Source of the DNA: Guillardia theta CCMP2712 | Taxonomy: Eukaryota; Cryptophyceae; Pyrenomonadales; Geminigeraceae | Assembly (NCBI RefSeq): GCF_000315625.1 | Contig: NW_005434673.1 | Span: 62,001-126,000 of the forward strand | Direction of reading: 5' to 3' | Length of the DNA stretch: 64,000 nucleotides | In this document: positions 10,877-21,973 of the stretch, piece by piece | How positions within the stretch are numbered: position 1 is the stretch's first letter | How the letters are laid out: the number at the start of each line of letters is the position of its first letter | Made by a program: the position numbers and the translations under genes | Notes under the pieces: generated by a model | What the model was told of the DNA's origin: nothing | Database searches by the model: none | The model's input: the letters and a program-made list of their open reading frames with translations, nothing else

Positions 10877-13658
10877 ATGGAGCAAGACTGGGTGATGGTT
10901 GGGAAATCGAAGAAACATCACAAGAGCTCGGAGGGTAAGAAGGACTTTCACATGCACAGATTGTTAACTAGACGATTATGCAGGAACAAGGTCGAAAGGG
11001 TCTAATGCGTCACAACACCCGGCCGCCTTGAATGTTGTAAATAATGAGACCTCGGTGCCTTTGAAACCGATCAAACTATCTCTCAATGCCTCCGACCACA
11101 CCGTCGTGGAAGGAGCTGGGGATGACGATGTGACTTCAAATCCAATCAGAGATCGTGAAGAAGAGGGGCATGCACGCATCCATGCTTCCGGGAGATGTTC
11201 CCCGTCCCCAGACCCGTTAGCTATGACTCTTCCCATCAAACCTCACGAAGCTAACGGAGAGAGCTCGGAGGAGTCGTTAAGACCCGAGCCGGAAGGGGCG
11301 GAGAGTGAACCAAGTCCACAGAGCGGTGAGCAGACGGTGTTGTGAATACATTCACTGACTGTGTGTCAGGCCATCTCCCTTCTACTTCTCCATCGCTATC
11401 AGGTGGGAAGCGAGCAGAGGAGGTCGAGAGTTTGGGTACGTCGCTTTTTGGAGGGCACCCTGGAGGGCACCGGAAGGTTTTTCATCTTCGTGCAGGCTCG
11501 CCGAGTAGTGAGCCTCCTCCTCCTGCCATTGCTCCAGCGATCCGACAGGAGGGAGCCAGCGGGGCTGTGAACGAGGGTACACCGGGGACTACTGAGAAGA
11601 AGGTCAAGGTAAGCGATGCACAGCTGTGTCCGGGGCCAATCTTACCTGTCTATCTACCATCTTGTCGACAGCACAAGTCTGGACTTAACTTTCCGCTACA
11701 TCCCACCAGCTGGCCACCAAAGAGCCTCTGCATGGGATCGGACAAGCTCATGACGCTGCCAAACGTCCGCTTCCCCTTGCAGAAACCCCCGTCGTCAGCA
11801 AGCCATCTGAAACAAGCTGCATTGAAATACTTCTTGATCACCAACGTGAGCAGGCCGTGGATAGATCAAGGTCTGTTATACATTTTTCTTCTCTGCCTGG
11901 CCTGTTTGTGATCTCTCGCCCGCTCCTCCCTCTGCTTCTTATCCGATCAGTTTTCTAGTCCTCTCGTCCCTTTGCTGATCGTGGCTATGCTTCGCGTCTT
12001 CCTGTTTCTCTGTCTCTTGCTCTCTCATCTTCACTCCTCTCGCTTGTTCATGTATCTGCCCGCAGGACCTCGATCGTTGCAGCAGGACAGCGTGCTCGTT
12101 GACGCCATCCGCGCTCAGACTCCTCTCATCATCATCTGTGATGGACATGGCTCCATTTCCCTCCTTGACAAGGAGCCTACCGAGGTCCCTGGGGACATCA
12201 AAAACTTCTTGCATGTTGGGGGACGACAAGCTGCCGAGATTTGCAGTCAGACTATCTTGCAGTTCATGAACAAGGTGTGATAGGAGGAGGAGGAGGAGGA
12301 GGAAGAGGAGGAGGATTTTAACTCGTATTAGTATGCAGATGAATTCTCGCTGCACAAGGCTGACGAATTCTTTCATCGGGCATTCTCCTCCGCTCACTCG
12401 ACTGTGCTGAATCAGATCTTCATGGGGACAGAGAAAGATCCTGACGGGCAGCCTGCGAGGAAGGACATGAGCGCGCTGGACGGGACGTACTTCAGTCACA
12501 GCCTCAACAAGTGGCTGCAGCTCGTCCCGAGGAGCAGCGCGATCAACGCGGTCGTCTCCAAGGAGCTCCTCCTCCTCCCCGACGGCTCGCAGTGTCCCTT
12601 CTACAGGAGAGCCAACGGGTCGTGGGAGCACGGAGAGTTCGGCACTACCTGCACAGCCTGCGTCATCCTCAATGCAGCCGACGAGATCAGACCCTACCGC
12701 AAGGTCTGTGTGACCGGAAACGTGGGGGACACAGACGCTTGCCTCTTCCGCTTCAGCTCCGCCATGGCAGGACAGCGTGCAGTGCTAAAGTTTGGGCTGT
12801 GGCTGACGAAGGAGCACTCGCTGTACTCCCGGGAGGAGCGGGAGCGTCCCTTGGAGGCTGGCGGCGTGCTGTCGGACTACGAGGGAGGGGAGGGGATCAA
12901 GTTCAAGCTCAAGGTCGACATCGACATGCCCCAGGGAGGGAGGAATGCTGTGGCATACGAGCCGACAAGGGGTATCGGGCACGCCATCGGACAGTTCCGG
13001 GGGATCATTCCTTCGCCCTCCATCTCAGTGGTAGAAGTAGAAGACGGTGAGTACCACCCTCTGGCTTGCTCTGCTGTCCTGTCTTGTCTTTTCCATGCTC
13101 TCACCCTTCATCTCAGCTTTCCTCTTCTCCCCTCCCCCTCCCCCCCTCCACCAATCGCAACATCATGCGTTTCCACATGTCAGGTTACCACTCCTCACCT
13201 CATCCTGAGATTGTACGCAGGGGATATTATCGTGGTTGGTACGGACGGGCTGTGGAATGCGTTAGGGGGGAGGAGAAGACCAGGAGACACGAGGGAACTG
13301 GGCGAGGAGATGGAAGGAGTTCTGCTTGCAAACATGAAGAAATTCTTCCAGCTGCACAGAGAGAAAGACCCGCAGGCGATAGGTGGAGAGCTCATGAACT
13401 TGGCAAAGGTGAGGAGGAAGCGATCCATGGGGCTGGTGATGACGATGCGAACAGAGGAAAGGGCTGCAGGATAATGCAAGTCTTGCTGTGGTGAAGATTA
13501 CTTCATCGGTAAGTGGAGGAGAAGGGGGAAAGAAGGGAGCAGAATGGAAAGAATGCGGAGACGATGACGAATATGGGAGGGAGGAGGGTGCGAATGAGGG
13601 AGAGGAGAGCGAGGAGGAAATGAGGGAGCAGATTCTGATGACACAACACAGGGGATGA
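10877..13658 (+). CDS. PP2C-family serine/threonine phosphatase (PPM type)
   Basis: About nine exons splice into a PP2C phosphatase. The N-terminal third (ATG at 10,877) is low-complexity Ser/Glu/Pro-rich. The catalytic part starts near 12,066. QQDSVLVD supplies the motif-1 acid. It is followed by DGHGS (12,141), GTTCTACVIL (12,638), VGDTDACL (12,725), LTKEHS (12,808), then GDIIVVGTDGLWNAL joined across the intron 13,048-13,219, and KDNASLAVVKITSS across the last intron. The metal-binding aspartates of DGHG, DG.W and DN are present. The usual DGLWD reads DGLWN, but that last Asp is not a metal ligand. An insert of about 100 residues separates DGHG from GTT. The C-terminus is uncertain: a strong donor at 13,509 competes with read-through to the TGA at 13,656. 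The substrate is unknown. Confidence 0.85.
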
Positions 13659-13765
13659 TGGTAAACACGTGAAGTTGTGCAATCTACATGTATATACAAC
13701 ATTTACATCTGCTCGTGTGCTCTCCCTCTCGCTCCTCCCGTGTCCTCCTCTGACTTGCTTGACTC

Positions 13766-13812
13766 CTCCTCTCCTCCTCCTCTCCTCCTCCTCCTCCTCC
13801 TCCTCCTCCTCC
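13766..13812. repeat. (TCC)n microsatellite at a convergent gene junction
   Basis: A TCC-rich run lies just beyond the proposed stop of the channel gene and about 110 bp past the stop of the convergent PP2C gene. Confidence 0.85.
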
Positions 13813-13818
13813 ACGTCA

Positions 13819-16657
13819 TCATTGAGACTGTCGTGCTTGGCTGTTGAATCCGAAGCCGTTGAAGACCTGCAGTCAACATCAGAGAAGAACCAAGAGAAGA
13901 GGGAGAAGTCAGGCTGGGGCTAATGAAGAAGGAAAGGCGGAGAGAGCGCGGGCTGACCTGGTTGAAGGAGTTCTCTAGGGAGGAGGGATCAAGGTAACTC
14001 GGTAAGAAACTCTGGTGAAGTTTTCGCATGCTGCTGCTCCTGGAGCCAAGGAAGCCGTCACTCCTCCCAGGTGTGCTGCCGCGCCGTGCGGTCAACTGCA
14101 AGGTGGACGTTCTACTCTCCTTCCTCGTGCTGTCTCTTGCTGGCAGCAGGTGGGCTGGTTGCGGTTGCTGCAGCGTCTCGAAGCTCCCAAGGGTCTTGCC
14201 GTGCTTGCCCTGCAGGAGGCGATTGAGGCTGTCAAAGCTCTCGGCTCCTCCTCCAGCCCTCCTGTAGCTGGCCGTGAGCTCGTCCACTCTTTCCAGCTGC
14301 GAAGGAGCCTCTTCCTCATAGAAGGTCTTGAGTAGAGCTCTCACCGCTGCCACCTCATGCTCCAGCCTCTCAGATCCAGCGCCCGCAGCCTGGTGGGTAG
14401 AGGGGGGAGGATCGGCCTTGGCCTCCTCCCTACTTGTGGTGGGCTGACTGCCGTTGAAGATTGAGGAGACGCCGAGCTGGTTCTTGATCTCTGCGATGAG
14501 AGGATTGTTGCGAGGAGCAGGACGTAATTTCTGTTTCTGTTCTCCTCCCGTCAACCTGGCGAGCTCTTCCTGCATCTTCTCCTGCATTGCCCTGAGCGAT
14601 TCCTCCATTCTCTCGCAGATGTTGTGCTCGAGCTGTTGCATCCTGGCCTCAAGCATGGACGGGAGGTCCTCCATCCTCGAGCTCGTGGTGGAGGAGGAGG
14701 AGCGGGAGTCGTACAGGTAGTTGTCCTGGAGCTGAACAAGAACAGACTTGAGGACGAAGAGGACTGTGCTGTTCCAACCGGGTCCCTCCTCCTGCATGGC
14801 GTTAAAGATGTGTCTCTGCATGAACTCAAAGATCTGCATCCGAATGGCCCTCTCAAACTCTTCGCGGTTGAGGGCCAGCGTCTCATCTCCGCCCCCGGCG
14901 CTCTTGAAGAATTCCTTCACGTCCTGGTTTGACATCTTGATCGTCGGGTACACGGGGATCAGCGTCACTCCCGCCTGCAACTCTGACCGTGAGATGCAGC
15001 CGACGTTCTTGATATCAACAATGCCAAAGATCGTGTCGATCCTTCTCGTCAGCTCCTGTTGAGAATCGTAGATAGACAGGGAGGACAGGAGCGGGTCCAG
15101 GCTGCGGATGTCCTTGACTCTGCCGTTCTTCTCGATACGCTCGAGGAGGAGCTTCTGCTTCTCCCTCTCCGAGGCGGAGGTGAAGTTGTCGAGGAGCACG
15201 GCGACAACCACCTGCAGCAAGATCCACCCCACGACAAGGATGAAGGAGATGAAGAAAAGTCCTCCTGTCAAGCTCGGCACTTGATTCCCGTTGGAGTCAA
15301 TGGCTCCGGGATAGTCGAACGCCCATCCGTCCGACATGCCTGCGGCGATGGAGAAGAGAGAAGTGAGGGAGAGCGAGAAGCTGCTGAAGTGCTCCGGGTT
15401 CTGCTGCCCGAAGAAGCCGACAGCCAGGATGGCGTACATAGCAGAGATGAGGGTGAGGATGACGAAGGCGTTGAGGACAGGAATGAGACTTCCTATCAGC
15501 GCGTTGATGATGAGCCTGAGGCTCTTCAGCCGTCCGAACAGCCTCACGACTCGGAACGCACGCATCATACGAAGAACGTTGACACCTGGAAGGTTCTCAA
15601 CAGCGAACACAAGCAGTGATCCAGCAACGATGAAGATATCGAAGAGGTTCCAGCCGCTGGTGATGAAGGGCCAAAACCAGTGAGCAAACGCGTTCACCAC
15701 CAGTTCCAAAGTAAAGAATATCGTGAAGATAAGATCGAACGTATCGAAAAGCTTGCTGACATGAGACCCTGGCGAATTCGCCACCTCGCTCTGTATGGCA
15801 TTGCAGAGAAAATTGAGAAGGATGAGGGCAACAAAAAATCCCTGGACAGCCGTGTGGTTGTAAAACAACCTTATCTTCTCTTGCAATAGGCCGATCTGGT
15901 TCTTGGAGACATAGATATGAACATGATTCGCCTCAGTTATCGTTGCCTTCAACACTCCCATCCACTCCATGCAAGCCTGCGGATCGTCGAGTTTGATCTC
16001 GAAAGACTTCCCCAGACATCTGCTGTTCTTCTTCGTGATGATTTCTAAGACCTTGGTGTCGACATCATTCAATGCGATGAATGAAAGTAAGTCAGATCGC
16101 ATGTTACCAGGAAGGTTGTACTTGGACTTATTGCTAGACGCCTCTTCCAGAAAGTGAGCGAACTGCTCGAAAGTGAAGTGCTCACAATCTTCATCCCCGA
16201 TCATGGAGAACAAATAATCCATGTATTGATCTGAGCAATTCATCGACAACTCCACAAATACTGCTCTCATCTCGGCCTTGTCCAATGTCCCAGAATGGTT
16301 CGTATCCCATCTGTCGAAGATCTCCTTCCATCGTGACAGAATGCTCGCTCTATTCTCGACGAAAGGCTCGATCCTCCCACGACGGACTCGATAGATGTCG
16401 TTCAGTACAATATCTTCTTCTACAGCGCCGTTCTCGTCGTACATGACGAGACGCTTGTTTGTAAACAACATCCTGCACGTCCTCCACGATTTATCATGGC
16501 ACCGCACCTGCACCATACCTTCCTTCACCACAGCCGACGAATTGAGGGAAAGCAGAGACGTAGAGAAGTTCATGAACGACCCTGATCGCTTCATGGTCGA
16601 CATTGTCTTCCTCATCTTCCCTGCCGTCTCTTCACTCGGCGGCGACGCCGCCGCCAT
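13819..16657 (-). CDS. Single-domain voltage-gated cation channel with PH-like and EF-hand regions
   Basis: The frame is open for almost the whole gene from ATG 16,657. In N-to-C order it has a PH-like start (GMVQVRCHDKSWRTCRMLFTN), then an EF-hand loop with canonical spacing (DTNHSGTLDKAE) and a second weaker one. A PH-like ending follows (FEIKLDDPQACMEWMGVL), so the EF-hands may be inserted inside a PH fold. Next come six membrane spans: S4 is RMMRAFRVVRLFGRLKSLR and the pore region is SIAAGMSDGWAFD. Then come a long S6, more EF-like motifs (DIKNVGCISRSE) and a coiled-coil and Ser-rich tail. Four of these would assemble as in bacterial Na and diatom single-domain channels. The last intron (13,957-13,867) gives a short Gln-rich end and a stop at 13,819. 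Without splicing, translation would run into a (TCC)n repeat and make poly-Arg. Ion selectivity is not determined. Confidence 0.85.
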
Positions 16658-17740
16658 GAAGGTAGACTTCGTGAACTGGATAAATGTGCACCGTTTTTGG
16701 GGGGTGGGGGGGGGGGGGTCGGAGGTCTTCGAGTTCCTTTGGGTACTGTTGGCTAAGTAGGGGTCCCTGTGAGTTGAAAACTCAAATGTAGTCGAAACGT
16801 GGGGTACTTTGTACTAAAAGGATGGGTGAGTAAGAAAAAAATCTTCTTTCGAAGGGTCTTTAGCTTATCAATGGGGTTGTAAACCGGGGGGGTGGTTTGT
16901 GCACCCCTTCTAGTTTTAACTTCCCATGGACCCCTAGGGATATAGGACCACTAGTATCCTTCCATACGGATTCCAGACCCTACCCCTACCTATATATGTA
17001 CCGTACCATTGCTTTCGCTGTATATTTATTCCGTGGTGTACCCTACCCCCTCCGTATCCCTTTCCAAAGGAGTTGTTTTTCCGTCACTTTACATGGAGGA
17101 CCACCCCTGTCACTCCTTTGAACCTGGATTTGTCAGACTCGATTTGGACGGGTGTGAATTACTTTCATACCGGTCATTTTCATACATCAACCAGTCACTT
17201 GAGATAGGTAGGGTGTTTAATGCTATGGGTGGGTGAGCTATGAATGGGTGAAGGTGGGGTGGTAACTGCTTTACCTTTGGCATTGCCCGCCCCTATTTTT
17301 ACCCCTCCGTCACCGAAGGATCAGATCCACCCCACCCACCCACAGGATCAAATGCTCCACCCTACCCTACAACTCTCAATAAAAAGGCGGAAAATCCTAA
17401 CGACCCAACCCCTGCTCAACGACTTGGAAGGTACTAGTGGTCCACCCCTACCATCACCACCACCTCACTACCCCCCAATTAAGACATATTCGGTACCCAC
17501 CTGCTCCAAAAGTAAACAAATACCACCCACCCCACCTGTGGTACCTCGGGACACTGCTCTGTGACCAACAAGAACCGACCACCCGGTGACCTCTTTCTCA
17601 CTACCCTACCACCTCTTTGACCCGACTCCAGAGCCCCGATGACCGGTAATGATTAATCCACGTACCAAACATAAATCCGTGTTTTTTTTTCTTTTTTTTC
17701 CCGGGTTGTTTCCTAAAGGCATTGGTTAGTTCCGTCTGCA
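16658..17740. other. Intergenic; longest ACCCC/GGGGT-rich block
   Basis: No gene is supported. From about 16,690 to 17,570 the DNA is packed with GGGGTA, GGGTGG, ACCCCTA and CCACCC words, including a long G-run near 16,700-16,718, and a T-run at about 17,681-17,700. It is directly 5' of the channel gene. Open frames here are low-complexity Pro/Thr/His and are not believed. Confidence 0.45.
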
Positions 17741-18206
17741 GAACAATCATGGCGAGGGAAATACCGGGAAGGGCGGCGGGAAGGCTACGATCATCAACTT
17801 AGCTTGAGGGTTGCGAGTAAGCTCGCCACAAACACTTTCCCATGGCTGAACATGCTAGGAAAGATACTTGCTTCAAACGACAACATGATGAAGGGAGCGG
17901 GGAAAGTCATTGCTGAACAGGGCACATGCACGACTGAAACAAAATCCCACAATCCAGCACCTGCAAGCTAGGGTACTTCTCATCGACCTCTTCAAGTCCG
18001 ATTGTACATTGATTGATCATGTCAAACCCTGTAAAGATCGCAGTCTTCATGTTGCTGCGACACGGACAATCGCAATTTTCCAGCAAAGACAGGAATGGCT
18101 CCCGCAGCAAGAGTTACATTTGGATCAAGAGTTACATCTGGATCAAGAGCTCTTAGATGACATCGATGGTGTTCTTCCTGTATTGCAAGCTGCAATTCAG
18201 AGCTGA
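17741..18206 (+). CDS. Possible small hypothetical protein, exon structure unresolved
   Basis: This is tentative. Two pieces look coding. A frame at about 17,745-17,920 contains ASKLATNTFPWLNMLGKIL and VIAEQ. A second at 17,910-18,206 ends with a repeat of QELHLD and then ELLDDIDGVLPVLQAAIQS and a stop. A donor at about 17,971 and an acceptor at about 18,081 join the second piece to itself in phase 0. I could not connect the two pieces or fix the start. The QELHLD repeat is a 12-nt-scale tandem duplication at about 18,108-18,150. Confidence 0.35.
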
Positions 18207-19128
18207 GTTGGGATGAAACCCCTCAAACCCACCACCCACCCCTATCAGAAGCTCGTCCACTCGGCTCTCGCCTTCGTGCCCTGATTCCTTCCTCCCTTCT
18301 CCGTCTACTTCCCCCTCTCCCTCCCTGCATCTGTCCCCTCATGTCATGATCCTATGTACAGGTTGTGCAGGGCTCCATTTCATAAACGTTCGAACAACGT
18401 CTGAATGAAGATGATTGTGATGAATAGTATTCATCACCACAGAACTTGTACGCCCATACAATAAACACCTTTCTCACTTTAATGATTCTCTTCATGTCTT
18501 ATATTAAAAGTATACATCATGGTGCATTTGTCTGCTAAACTGATATCTTGTGTCACGTGTGTTGACAGCAAACACCAGGCATTGAGCAGGTGGAAACTTG
18601 GAGTTATTTTGTGAGTCTTTCAAACAGGCGAAGTTTGAAACCAGCACGAGATAGAGAGAAGGTTCATACCATGAAGCAAACATGTCAACGAAGCTCAAGC
18701 AATCCTAAGCAACAGGTGCCATGATGTCACATGAGCACTCGGCACTTCCGAACTTCGGAAGCGAAGACTTGAACTTTCGAAATGCTAGGGCCCCGGGGCT
18801 GCGGCGGGAGGACGACAGAAGGTGCGAGAGCAGAGATCGGAAGGAGCAGGAGGAGCAGGGCAGAGAGGGGACAGGACGTGGTAGGGAGTGAGAGCAGGAG
18901 AGGGAAGCAAGCAGTCAGTGCTGCCAAGTTGTGGGAACTTGAGTCGGAGGCCGCGTAGCTATGACGAGTAGCGAATTGGAGGCAAAGAAGGATGTGCGGT
19001 ATGAGGGGCAAAGCCAGCACTAGGAGCGAAAGAGGGAGGGGAAGGAGGAAGAGGGAAGGAGTTGGAAGGGGAGGGAAAGGGGAGCTGAACATGGTGGGTA
19101 CAGCAGAGAGAGAGGAGGAGCAGGTAAC
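18207..19128. other. Intergenic, no gene seen
   Basis: No supported gene lies in about 920 bp. A short CCACCCACCCCTAT word occurs just after 18,220. The stretch 18,800-19,120 is purine-rich on the plus strand and forms the immediate 5' flank of the TPR/GT41 gene. Confidence 0.4.
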
Positions 19129-21648
19129 ATGATGATACAGCAGTCGGTACACCATCTCCTCCACTACCACCTCTGCCTCCGCCTCTTCATCCTCCTCCTG
19201 CTTCTCAATGTGTCCAGCTCGTCTAGGCGGTGCAAGCCCGGAAGTCACGAACACGCTGCTGGCTACATACAGGCTGGAGCAGAAGCTTATGATAACGGCA
19301 AGCTGGATGCTGCTGCTTCCTGCTTCGAGCTGGCAGCGAGGGTGAACCCTCAGGACGGCCCCTCATCTGCAGTCGCGCTGTCCAACCTCGCCACGGTGAA
19401 GAGAGACCAGGGAAGAGTTGGGGAGGCGCTCGAGCTCATGAGGGACGCGCGGAAGATGGCGCCCGAGGACGCAGAGACAGCGTTCCTGCTGGGGAAGATG
19501 CTGGGGGACGCAGGACAAGGAAAAGAAGCGATCCTCCACCTCGAGCACGCGTGCCATCAGGATCCCTCACACTTCCGCGCCTGGTCGCAGCTGGGGGTGG
19601 AGCTGGACAAGGCTCGAGAGCACGCACGGGCCCTGCTGATGTACGAGCAGGCGGTCAAAGTGAAGGAGGACTACCTCACGGCCAAAGTTCAGATCGCGCT
19701 GGCAGCTGGAAACCTGCAGGACTGCGAGCGGTCGCGGCGGATGGGACGAGAGGCGCTGGGGGGCATCAGGGGGGAGGTGCCGTACCTGTCCGCCCTGGCG
19801 ACCTCCTTCAAGCGATGCGGCGACAGAGAGGGCGAGAGGGAGGCTTACTTGCGCGCCCTCCTCCTCCATCCAGGAGCGATCTTCGAGGTCGGAGGGGAGA
19901 AGAGGACGGTAGAGGAACGGTTCGCAGCTTTGCTGGCGGAGGAAGGAAAGCATGGCGTAGCCATCCAGTTCCTTGAGAAGGCGAAGAGGCAGAAAGAGCA
20001 CCATGCTCCTTCGCTCCTCTCGCTCCTCGGCTTCTGTTACAGTCAGTTGGGAAGCAGGTTCTATCCTGAGGCCATGGCGGCGCTGGAGAAAAGCTGCCGA
20101 CTCTACGAGAGTCTGCGGGGGGAGGAGAGGAAAGAGCTGGGGCCTGTGCTGGGGAACCTCCTTCGCCTTAAGTTTGTGACGGGCAACTGGACACGCTTAA
20201 ACTTCTTCCTCTCTTCCTTTGCGAGGATAGCGAGGGAGAGCTCTAGAGCTGAGGCTCCTCCTCCCTCGAACCCGGTCTTCGTGCTCGCCTACCCTGTGGA
20301 CGACAGTGTCCTCCTCAGCATTGCCATGCTCTACGCTAAGGGACAGCGCCAAAAGTTTGCTGGCGCTACCTCACTGCCCCTCCCCCGTGCCCCCGACCTG
20401 CTCGAGCTCCCAGCGGGCAAGAAGCTGACGATCGGCTTTCTGGCTCCCGGACAGGGCAATGGGGTAGGGAGCCACCTGGCCTCCTGGTCATTCTGGCAGC
20501 ACTGCAAGCAGAGCTCGAGGATCAGCTGCGTGCTCTTCTCGGACAAGGATGAGGGCGAGGAGGGAGGGAGGAGGGAGGTCGAGCATGTGCAACTGACTGG
20601 AGAGCTGAGGAGAGACGCGAGCTCGTTGATCAGCAAGAGGTTTCACGTTCTCCTCGACATTTTCGGACACACTGAGGGCAGCAGGCCGGAGCTGCTCCTC
20701 TCCTCCTCCAGCCTGCCTCCTGTCAGGATGCAGTTCTACGGGTACGAGGGGAGCTATGGAGACCGGGACCTCTTCCCCTTCCACCTTTCCGACTGGGCAA
20801 CAGCGGCTGTGGACGCAGCTGCTCCTCCTGCTGACCCGACGGCAGCGACACCCGGGATGTTCGTTGAGAAGCTCGTCCTCCTTCCTCCTTCTAAGTTTCC
20901 GAGCGGTGCGCTACCAGCAGCAGGAGACTCGCTGGATGAGGAGGAGGAGCGAAGAATGGAGCACATGCTGTTCGGAACGGAGGGTCACTGGAGGAGGAAC
21001 GAGACGTTCGTCTTCTGCAGCTTCGCCAAGTCCTACAAGCTCCACCCCCGCCTCTTCAAGACCTGGGTCTCCATCCTCCTCCGCTCTCCCAACTCCATCC
21101 TTTGGCTGCTGAGCTACCCCGACGGCTCCGACCTTGCTCGCCCGCGGCTCCGGGAGCACGCAGAGAGGATGGGGCTCGATCCAGCTCGGCTCGTGGTCAC
21201 AGGCCTGCTTGAGAGGAAGAGGCACCTTCTGCTCAAGGGCACCTTCGCCCATCTCCTCCTCGACTCCTTCCCTTACAATGGGCATCTCACCACAGCAGAG
21301 GCCCTCGCCGCCGGCATTCCCGTCCTGGCCCTCCCTCAGACTCGCCCGGCCTCCCGCCTCAGTTCCAGCATGTTAGCTGCCCTGCAGCTGCACCCGAGAC
21401 TTGTAGCTCGCGACCTGGAGGACTACGAGGAGCTCGCGGTCAGGATCGCATCGAGCTGGAACAAGAATGTGACGCACTCGTGGTTTGCGGAGACGAGGGA
21501 GGAGCTCAGGAGGAGGCGAGCAGTAGGAGAAGGTTTCTTCGACTCCAGGAGATACGCGGAGAAGTTTTCGCAAGCCATGAGCATGACGTGGGATCTGGAG
21601 GAGAACAGCGAGACGTTGGGGAGACGCTTCCACGTGATCTGCAACTGA
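19129..21648 (+). CDS. TPR and O-GlcNAc-transferase-like (GT41) protein with N-terminal signal segment
   Basis: One open frame of 839 codons from ATG ATG at 19,129 shows no need for introns. Residues about 8-28 are hydrophobic (LCLRLFILLLLL), a signal peptide or anchor. Residues about 40-350 form TPR repeats (ALSNLATVKRDQGRVGEALE, FLLGKMLGDAGQGKEAI). The C-terminal half matches the split OGT catalytic region: KLTIGFLAPGQGNG, LLDIFGHTEGSRPELL, MQFYGYEGSYG, FAKSYKLHP with its UDP-contacting Lys, ILWLLSYP, and LLLDSFPYNGHLTTAEAL followed by PVLALP. In human OGT the first His of the NHP motif contacts substrate; here that motif reads NGVGSH, so activity may differ. OGT is nucleocytoplasmic, so a secretory leader is unexpected. 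Donor sugar and targets are unknown. Confidence 0.85.
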   Translation: MMIQQSVHHLLHYHLCLRLFILLLLLNVSSSSRRCKPGSHEHAAGYIQAGAEAYDNGKLDAAASCFELAARVNPQDGPSSAVALSNLATVKRDQGRVGEALELMRDARKMAPEDAETAFLLGKMLGDAGQGKEAILHLEHACHQDPSHFRAWSQLGVELDKAREHARALLMYEQAVKVKEDYLTAKVQIALAAGNLQDCERSRRMGREALGGIRGEVPYLSALATSFKRCGDREGEREAYLRALLLHPGAIFEVGGEKRTVEERFAALLAEEGKHGVAIQFLEKAKRQKEHHAPSLLSLLGFCYSQLGSRFYPEAMAALEKSCRLYESLRGEERKELGPVLGNLLRLKFVTGNWTRLNFFLSSFARIARESSRAEAPPPSNPVFVLAYPVDDSVLLSIAMLYAKGQRQKFAGATSLPLPRAPDLLELPAGKKLTIGFLAPGQGNGVGSHLASWSFWQHCKQSSRISCVLFSDKDEGEEGGRREVEHVQLTGELRRDASSLISKRFHVLLDIFGHTEGSRPELLLSSSSLPPVRMQFYGYEGSYGDRDLFPFHLSDWATAAVDAAAPPADPTAATPGMFVEKLVLLPPSKFPSGALPAAGDSLDEEEERRMEHMLFGTEGHWRRNETFVFCSFAKSYKLHPRLFKTWVSILLRSPNSILWLLSYPDGSDLARPRLREHAERMGLDPARLVVTGLLERKRHLLLKGTFAHLLLDSFPYNGHLTTAEALAAGIPVLALPQTRPASRLSSSMLAALQLHPRLVARDLEDYEELAVRIASSWNKNVTHSWFAETREELRRRRAVGEGFFDSRRYAEKFSQAMSMTWDLEENSETLGRRFHVICN

Positions 21649-21973
21649 GAGCAGCGAGAGAGATTGGAAGAAAAGGAGAGTTGCCTCGGAAGTTTTGTCA
21701 TGATAGAGGTAAGAATAACTACTTGTACAATGAATGTTGATGATGGTCCATACGCGATGCCTCCTTGCTACAGGAAATCTCTCTTCAGCTCCCATCGTGT
21801 CCCTGCAGGGCTGTCATTCCCCCACCATGACCATCTCCTTCATCTCACGCATGTTGGCTTCGAGTTCCTCCCGCATCCGCATCCTTGCTAACTTCAGCTC
21901 CTGCTCCTTCGACCTGCTCCCAAAAAACAGTGCGATGTCCGCGTCAGGATGTTGAGTTTAAGCCACATCATCA
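21649..21973. other. Short convergent intergenic region
   Basis: This holds the 3' flanks of the GT41-like gene and the SAP protein gene. I see no gene or ACCCC-type block. Confidence 0.4.

Noticed and set aside
12511-13050. Second plus-strand open frame inside the PP2C gene
   Set aside because: Out-of-frame reading of a PP2C exon; Arg/Pro-rich and without motifs.
13703-13818. Arg-rich end of the channel frame
   Set aside because: It comes from reading the TCC repeat; an intron with good sites gives a stop before it.
15059-15683. Plus-strand acidic open frame opposite the channel
   Set aside because: Antisense shadow of the channel's membrane-domain exon.
16897-17564. Plus-strand Pro/Thr-rich open frames
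   Set aside because: Low-complexity translation of the ACCCC-rich block.
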